Positions 7,096 through 10,661 of a stretch of 10,661 nt of DNA are shown here, one piece after another. The notes under the pieces are model-generated. The model saw only the letters and a list, made by a program, of their open reading frames with translations, did not search any database and had not been told where the DNA came from. The stretch is from JAHBVH01 sp034437715 (lineage in GTDB: Bacteria; Chloroflexota; Anaerolineae; Caldilineales; Caldilineaceae). Each line of letters opens with the position of its first letter. Within the stretch, counting starts at the first letter, position 1. Made by a program: the position numbers and the translations under genes. Where the stretch lies: positions 1 through 10,661 of the forward strand of contig DAOTTR010000783.1 in NCBI GenBank assembly GCA_034437715.1, in the 5' to 3' direction.

Positions 7096-8055
7096 ATGCG
7101 TAAACCTTGGTATCACATACTATATACTCGCTCGCCCCTTGCCAAAATCATTTGGGGCATCATAGGGGTTATGATTTCGGTGGTGCTGATAATCTTTCAG
7201 TTTACGCTGGAAGAACCGCGCATGGCAGCCCAAGCCGGCAACTGGTCGGGGCGCAGCATTGAAAAAGGGGCCGAACTCTATGCCAACAACTGTGCCAACT
7301 GTCATGGTGGCGATGGGAAGGGGTTGCAGAATGTAGCACCTGCGCTCAATAGCAAATACTTCTTTACCCAACGACTTACCGATGTGGGATGGGCGGGCAC
7401 CATGGGTGACTATATTGGCTTAACACTCGTCTCTGGTCGCCCGAGTAAAGTCAGTATGCAATGGCCGCAAGTCATGCCCACCTGGAGTAGTCGCTTTGGT
7501 GGACCGCTGCGCGAAGATCAGATTGATCAACTGGTAACTTTTGTATTGAACTGGGAAGGCGATGCTGTGGAACAGACTGCGGAAGCTGATCCCTTCCAAT
7601 GTTATATCGGCGTGCCAACCAAGCCACAGGCCGATGAAACCAAATCACCCAATGCACTGGGCGTGAAGACTTGTGCTGAGGACGGCCGATCCCGCCTGCC
7701 AGACGAGCCAGCGTTGGCCGAAGTCGCGCCAGCCGCCCCGATCGGGCCACGGCCACCCCAGGAACTCTTTGTGTCGATGGGTTGCTCTGGCTGTCACCAG
7801 CTAGGTCAGGAACAGACGGACGCCAATCAAGGTCAACCAGGGCCGCATATTGGCAACCTGCCAGAGACCGCTGGCACACGCGTCGCAGGGCAAGACGCGG
7901 CAACCTACGTCCATAATAGCATTGTTGCGCCGAATGACTTCGTCAATCCAGGCTATATTGCGGGCATTATGCCCCAGACCTTTGCCGAACAGATGTCAGA
8001 AGAAGAGATTACCAGCCTTGTCACCTGGCTACTAGACCCTAATCGCATGCAATAG
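7096..8055 (+). CDS. Membrane-anchored di-haem cytochrome c
   Basis: It is probably the electron-accepting subunit of the quinol reductase, facing the outside of the membrane and passing electrons to a terminal oxidase or soluble carrier. The 319 residues comprise a single N-terminal anchor (about 16-37) and two cytochrome c domains. The first has CANCH (66-70) with a likely axial M127 in VMPTW. The second has CSGCH (230-234) with M292 in GIMPQTF. A linker rich in Ala/Pro joins them and includes two extra cysteines (C169, C193) that could form a disulfide. The ATG at 7096 is eight bases after the cytochrome b stop, with GAAGGGG upstream; a GTG at 7075 would overlap cytochrome b and is less likely. 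The gene fills the QcrC place, but with two haems and no cytochrome b part. Confidence 0.92.
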   Translation: MRKPWYHILYTRSPLAKIIWGIIGVMISVVLIIFQFTLEEPRMAAQAGNWSGRSIEKGAELYANNCANCHGGDGKGLQNVAPALNSKYFFTQRLTDVGWAGTMGDYIGLTLVSGRPSKVSMQWPQVMPTWSSRFGGPLREDQIDQLVTFVLNWEGDAVEQTAEADPFQCYIGVPTKPQADETKSPNALGVKTCAEDGRSRLPDEPALAEVAPAAPIGPRPPQELFVSMGCSGCHQLGQEQTDANQGQPGPHIGNLPETAGTRVAGQDAATYVHNSIVAPNDFVNPGYIAGIMPQTFAEQMSEEEITSLVTWLLDPNRMQ

Positions 8056-8107
8056 ACAAGTCGGATAGCCGGTTGGTTCGCTACCCACCAACTTGAAATT
8101 TACCAAG

Positions 8108-8143
8108 AGAAGCGCTCACCAATTGATGAGCGCTTCTTTTTTT
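8108..8143 (+). terminator. Rho-independent terminator of the bc-type operon
   Basis: agaagcgctca (8108-8118) and tgagcgcttct (8127-8137) form a perfect 11-bp stem with an eight-base loop, followed by an unbroken run of seven T bases (8137-8143). It closes the respiratory operon 50 bases after the cytochrome c stop. Confidence 0.93.
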
Positions 8144-8160
8144 CGCTGACCCCGACAAAA

Positions 8161-8169
8161 TGATATAAT
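8161..8169 (+). promoter_or_regulatory. Extended -10 promoter candidate
   Basis: TGATATAAT is a perfect extended -10 element (TGN plus TATAAT), 61 bases before the next start codon. No clear -35 box lies 17 bases upstream, which is tolerated for extended -10 promoters. Confidence 0.45.
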
Positions 8170-8229
8170 TGTAAAGTTGATAATTTTTTTGATCACTGTT
8201 GATTACCTGTCGATTATCATGGATTATCT

Positions 8230-8967
8230 ATGAATCGCTCCTATAGCTTAGTAAACGACCCGCTCTTCTATGTTACCATTGGCTTCTTTGCGCTGTTGAC
8301 AACTGGCTTGCCAGTCGCGATTGGTCAGCCAAATTTTCTGCCCATCATCCAAACAATAACACTTTTTGTTTTTCTACTCATTCCCCTGCGCAAAGGCTTG
8401 GTTCCCCAGGCGCTGCTTGTTCTCGGTATCTGGCTGGTGCTGCAATTTGCTCTGGTCGCCACGCTGACATGGTTAATGCAAGGCCGCGTTGAACGCGCCT
8501 TTCATGATGGCTTTCAATACCGCATGGATACCATTGCCTGGTTCTACGGCGTAGAAAACACAGTGCGGCCCGATAGCTTTGCCGCCCAGCCCGTGGCGCG
8601 CACAATTGAACTCCTGGGCATTGTATTCGGTAGCTTGATCAGCGCTGGGCTGGTTGGCATCTGGTTTTTGGTAAAAGCCGCCAACCTGGCCGCATATAGC
8701 ATGGGCATCCTGCTCGTAGCCCTCGGCAATGGGCTTAGCATTATCGGCACAGTTCCGCCTTGGTCGCTCTGCCGCATTGCTGGCTATGCAGGGCTGGTTG
8801 CCCTGTTTAGCCAACCCGCCATCAACGGCACCTGGCGACCACAATTTTACTGGCAAACCCAGCGGCGCTTGATTGTCACCGCGTTTGGCTTGGTAGCGCT
8901 TGGTCTGCTCTTGGAACTGTTCCTTCCCAACCTCTGGCGCACACTCTTCCGCCCCCTGCTGCCATAG
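8230..8967 (+). CDS. Multi-spanning membrane protein of unknown function
   Basis: The family is not recognised. The 245-residue product is strongly hydrophobic, with about seven candidate membrane segments (roughly 12-32, 36-53, 58-83, 126-148, 151-174, 178-194 and 213-233). A polar loop at about 84-122 contains the only extended hydrophilic stretch (RVERAFHDGFQYRMD). No metal-binding, catalytic or transporter motif is visible, and the only cysteine is C181. Codon usage and the long frame without competing orientation argue for a real gene. The ATG at 8230 has at best a weak ribosome site (GGA six bases upstream). Its stop is two bases before an SMC-like fragment, so the gene was probably the first member of an operon with smc before that gene was lost here. 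Confidence 0.72.
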   Translation: MNRSYSLVNDPLFYVTIGFFALLTTGLPVAIGQPNFLPIIQTITLFVFLLIPLRKGLVPQALLVLGIWLVLQFALVATLTWLMQGRVERAFHDGFQYRMDTIAWFYGVENTVRPDSFAAQPVARTIELLGIVFGSLISAGLVGIWFLVKAANLAAYSMGILLVALGNGLSIIGTVPPWSLCRIAGYAGLVALFSQPAINGTWRPQFYWQTQRRLIVTAFGLVALGLLLELFLPNLWRTLFRPLLP

Positions 8968-8969
8968 CT

Positions 8970-9035
8970 ATGTTTATCAAACGCGTCGCGATTCAGGGTT
9001 TCAAAACCTTCGCCAAACGAACTGAAAAAGACTGA
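8970..9035 (+). pseudogene. smc: Truncated 5' end of a chromosome-segregation SMC gene
   Basis: A 21-codon frame, MFIKRVAIQGFKTFAKRTEKD, matches the very conserved start of bacterial SMC proteins: a basic MxLKRLxLxGFKSFAxRT pattern, the first strand and loop of the ATPase head. Authentic SMC continues after RTE into a short hydrophobic stretch and the Walker A motif GPNGSGKSN. Here the frame ends at TGA instead, neither other frame resumes the match, and no Walker A sequence follows. The ATG begins two bases after the stop of the upstream membrane protein, as expected for translational coupling. It is best read as the remnant left by a deletion or insertion. A chance resemblance over about 20 residues is possible but unlikely at this coupled position. 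Confidence 0.6.
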
Positions 9036-9094
9036 AGAATTTGTGAAATGATAGGTGGCAGGCCAAGGCGATTGGATCGCAAATCGGAGGCAAG

Positions 9095-9469
9095 ATGGCA
9101 ACGTTCAAACGTGTGACCCGATATCTCTTTGGCACGCTCTTTATTGGCGCGGGCATTGGTCACTTTCTCATTCCCCAATTTTTTGTAGACATTGTGCCCC
9201 CCGCCCTACCCTGGCCGCGCACGCTCGTCTATCTCAGCGGCATCGCCGAGATAGGCCTGGGGGCGCTCCTGTTCTTTCGTCGCTGGCAGACACTGGCCGG
9301 CTGGGGATTGGTTGCGCTCTCGATCGCCGTCTTCCCCGCCAACCTCTACATGGCCCAACACCCCGAACGCTTTCCCGAAATTCCCAAGACGGCACTCCTG
9401 ATCAGGCTGCCGCTGCAAGCGGTGTTGATCGCCTGGGCGTATTGGTATACGCGCGGGAAGCAATCTTAA
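9095..9469 (+). CDS. DoxX-family membrane protein
   Basis: A small integral membrane protein of the DoxX-like superfamily (124 residues). Four hydrophobic segments lie at about 8-24, 43-61, 66-84 and 98-117. Family features include the GIGHFLIPQFF region (20-30), PPALPWPRTLVYLSGIAEI (35-53) and VFPANLYMA (79-87). Members are often named after thiosulfate:quinone oxidoreductase subunits, but most, including short ones like this, have no proven reaction, so no function is assigned. The start has GGAGG four bases upstream (9086-9090). It lies just after the SMC remnant, on the far side of the proposed junction, and a perfect hairpin follows the stop. Confidence 0.85.
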   Translation: MATFKRVTRYLFGTLFIGAGIGHFLIPQFFVDIVPPALPWPRTLVYLSGIAEIGLGALLFFRRWQTLAGWGLVALSIAVFPANLYMAQHPERFPEIPKTALLIRLPLQAVLIAWAYWYTRGKQS

Positions 9470-9478
9470 TTGAAGTGG

Positions 9479-9513
9479 TAGAGCGTTAGGGTCTGTGAGA
9501 CCCTAACGCTCTA
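9479..9513. repeat. Perfect 16-bp hairpin after the DoxX gene
   Basis: tagagcgttagggtct (9479-9494) and agaccctaacgctcta (9498-9513) are exact reverse complements around a GTG loop. No T-run follows on either strand, so it is not a canonical terminator, although it starts nine bases after the DoxX stop and may still end transcription. The form is typical of dispersed palindromic repeats in bacterial intergenic regions. Confidence 0.7.
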
Positions 9514-9603
9514 GGGTTATGATCCTTCTACTGTTCGCTTTCATTATTAACAATTCATCTAAAAATCTCCACCTTATACACTATGAAATTGCAAAAAAAT
9601 TGG

Positions 9604-9632
9604 TTGACAACCCAAGCAAGGGCAAGTATACT
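9604..9632 (+). promoter_or_regulatory. Consensus sigma-70-type promoter of the Mrr gene
   Basis: TTGACA (9604-9609) and TATACT (9627-9632) lie exactly 17 bases apart. Transcription would start near 9639, leaving a leader of about 40 bases. Such a strong promoter implies steady expression of the restriction gene. Confidence 0.7.
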
Positions 9633-9679
9633 GGCAACCATTCATTAGTGTTTCCGCTCCAACCTAATTTAGCCGTGAT

Positions 9680-10531
9680 ATGCCTAAAATACCATCATAT
9701 GACCAATTGATGAATCCAACCTTGCAAGCTTTGCGCTCGCTGGGTGGCTCTGGAACTATCGAAGAGATCTATACCAAGGTCACCGAACTTGTGGGGCTGA
9801 CAAATGAACAGCTCGAAGTGCTTCATGATCCAGAGCAGGGTGGACAAACTGAGATAGAGTACCGGTTAGCATGGTCCCGCACCTATCTCAAAAAGTACGG
9901 CATTTTGGAGAATTCCAGTCGTGGGGTCTGGGCATTGACAGCTACAGGCCGACAGCTTGAAAAGGTTGATGTGCCAACCGTCAAACGGTTTGTACAGGAT
10001 GAGTTGAAGCAACGTAAAAATTCTCCTGCTGTCAATGAATTGCCGGAACCAGTCATCACAGAATTAGCTTGGCAGGACGCGCTATTGGGAATTCTCCGCA
10101 ACATGGACGCCAAAGCCTTCGAGCGGCTTATCCAACGACTGCTGCGCGAGTCTGGTTTTATTCAGGTAGAAGTGACTGGACAAAGTGGTGACGGTGGGAT
10201 CGATGGCAAAGGAATTATGCGACTCGGTGGATTGCTGAGTTTTCATGTCATCTTCCAGTGTAAACGCTATAGTGGTTCAGTTACGGCAAGCCAAGTCCGG
10301 GATTTTCGTGGTGCCATGGTTGGGCGGGCAGACAAAGGGCTATTTGTAACAACAGGTAATTTTACCAAAGATGCTGTCAAAGAAGCCACAAGAGACGGGG
10401 CACCGGCCATTGACTTGGTAGATGGTGATCAGTTAGTCAATAAGCTAAAAGATCTGAGTCTTGGTGTGCAAACAAAGAAAGTTGAGATCGAACAGATTGT
10501 GCTCGATCCAAATTGGTTTGCAACCATTTAG
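9680..10531 (+). CDS. Mrr-type (type IV) restriction endonuclease
   Basis: A nuclease expected to cut modified foreign DNA in the cytoplasm. The 283-residue protein has the Mrr layout. An N-terminal winged-helix domain (about 5-95, starting IPSYDQLMNPTLQALRSLGG, with EYRLAWSRTYLKKYGIL and RGVWALTATG) binds DNA. A linker of about 40 residues leads to a C-terminal PD-(D/E)xK nuclease domain (about 140-262). Catalytic residues are visible as GDGGIDG (170-176, with D175) and the Q-x-K form QCKRY (Q193, K195), followed by the conserved VRDFRGAMVG and GLFVTTGNFT. Length is close to E. coli Mrr (304). No methyltransferase or specificity gene is adjacent, consistent with a stand-alone type IV enzyme. 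The start at 9680 fits the promoter spacing; the ribosome site is weak. By eye it is more AT-rich than the genes to its left, which suggests horizontal gain. Confidence 0.9.
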   Translation: MPKIPSYDQLMNPTLQALRSLGGSGTIEEIYTKVTELVGLTNEQLEVLHDPEQGGQTEIEYRLAWSRTYLKKYGILENSSRGVWALTATGRQLEKVDVPTVKRFVQDELKQRKNSPAVNELPEPVITELAWQDALLGILRNMDAKAFERLIQRLLRESGFIQVEVTGQSGDGGIDGKGIMRLGGLLSFHVIFQCKRYSGSVTASQVRDFRGAMVGRADKGLFVTTGNFTKDAVKEATRDGAPAIDLVDGDQLVNKLKDLSLGVQTKKVEIEQIVLDPNWFATI

Positions 10532-10656
10532 ACAAGTATAAAAGCGGTATTTTGAAATGGGCAAAGGATGGCCTGTCTTTTCAATATGAGGGTGCATTGC
10601 ACTTTTTGGGAAGTGTGCTGGGGACGCGCGGGGTGCAGTTTGTCAAACCGGTGTAG
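10486..10656 (+). other. Unassigned open frame at the right edge, possible gene remnant
   Basis: A stop-free frame of 56 codons runs from inside the Mrr 3' end to TAG at 10654. After the Mrr stop it reads as a normal-looking protein tail containing KDGLSFQYEGALHFLG and then GTRGVQFVKPV, with codon choice like the neighbouring genes. There is no ATG and no ribosome site; a TTG at 10552 would give 34 residues. The sequence is not recognised. It could be the surviving 3' end of a gene displaced by the Mrr insertion, or chance. Confidence 0.22.
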
Positions 10657-10661
10657 TTGTC

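Noticed and set aside
9055..9489. A 144-codon frame overlapping the DoxX gene in another phase
   Set aside because: The DoxX frame has a good ribosome site and family features; the longer frame is Arg/Pro-rich, as out-of-phase reading often is.
9519..9710. A 63-codon plus-strand frame before the Mrr gene
   Set aside because: It covers the consensus Mrr promoter and start region, lacks a ribosome site and shows no recognisable protein.

Overview
The window looks like a chromosomal segment of a free-living respiring bacterium of moderate GC content. The best guess is a member of the Chloroflexota (Anaerolineae-like). This rests on the style of the Rieske / b6-type cytochrome b / di-haem cytochrome c cluster, the CAD-like dihydroorotase, and GC-rich palindromic repeats of the GTAGGGGCGGC type. 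It is a judgement from familiarity, not from a search.

Layout. Bases 1-289 hold no gene but two palindromic repeat structures: a nested GC-rich palindrome (14-138) and a small element with MITE-like inverted ends (151-236). On the minus strand, pyrC (dihydroorotase) and pyrB (aspartate carbamoyltransferase) form a tightly coupled pyrimidine operon, with a promoter and an overlapping perfect palindrome near 2505-2536. A 410-base divergent intergenic region separates it from a plus-strand SPFH/band-7 membrane scaffold protein (2841-4016).

A hairpin and then a strong sigma-70-type promoter (4089-4117) precede a three-gene respiratory cluster. It encodes a Rieske iron-sulfur protein with a long Ala/Pro-rich N-terminal tail, a long cytochrome b with b6-type haem-ligand spacing, and a membrane-anchored di-haem cytochrome c. 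Together these look like a quinol (probably menaquinol):cytochrome c reductase, comparable to QcrABC. A textbook rho-independent terminator closes the cluster at 8108-8143.

The last quarter is more patchwork. A multi-spanning membrane protein of unknown function (8230-8967) is followed after two bases by a 21-codon fragment. This reads like the N-terminus of the chromosome-segregation ATPase SMC and then stops. After it come a DoxX-family membrane protein, a perfect 16-bp hairpin, an Mrr-type (type IV) restriction endonuclease with its own consensus promoter, and an unassigned open frame at the right edge. The SMC fragment suggests that 8968-9094 is a rearrangement junction.

I do not see a convincing undescribed multi-gene system. 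The points most worth checking are the SMC remnant, the 15-base periodic GTACAAG repeats directly before cytochrome b, the unusual features of the bc-type complex, and the palindromes that sit on promoters.
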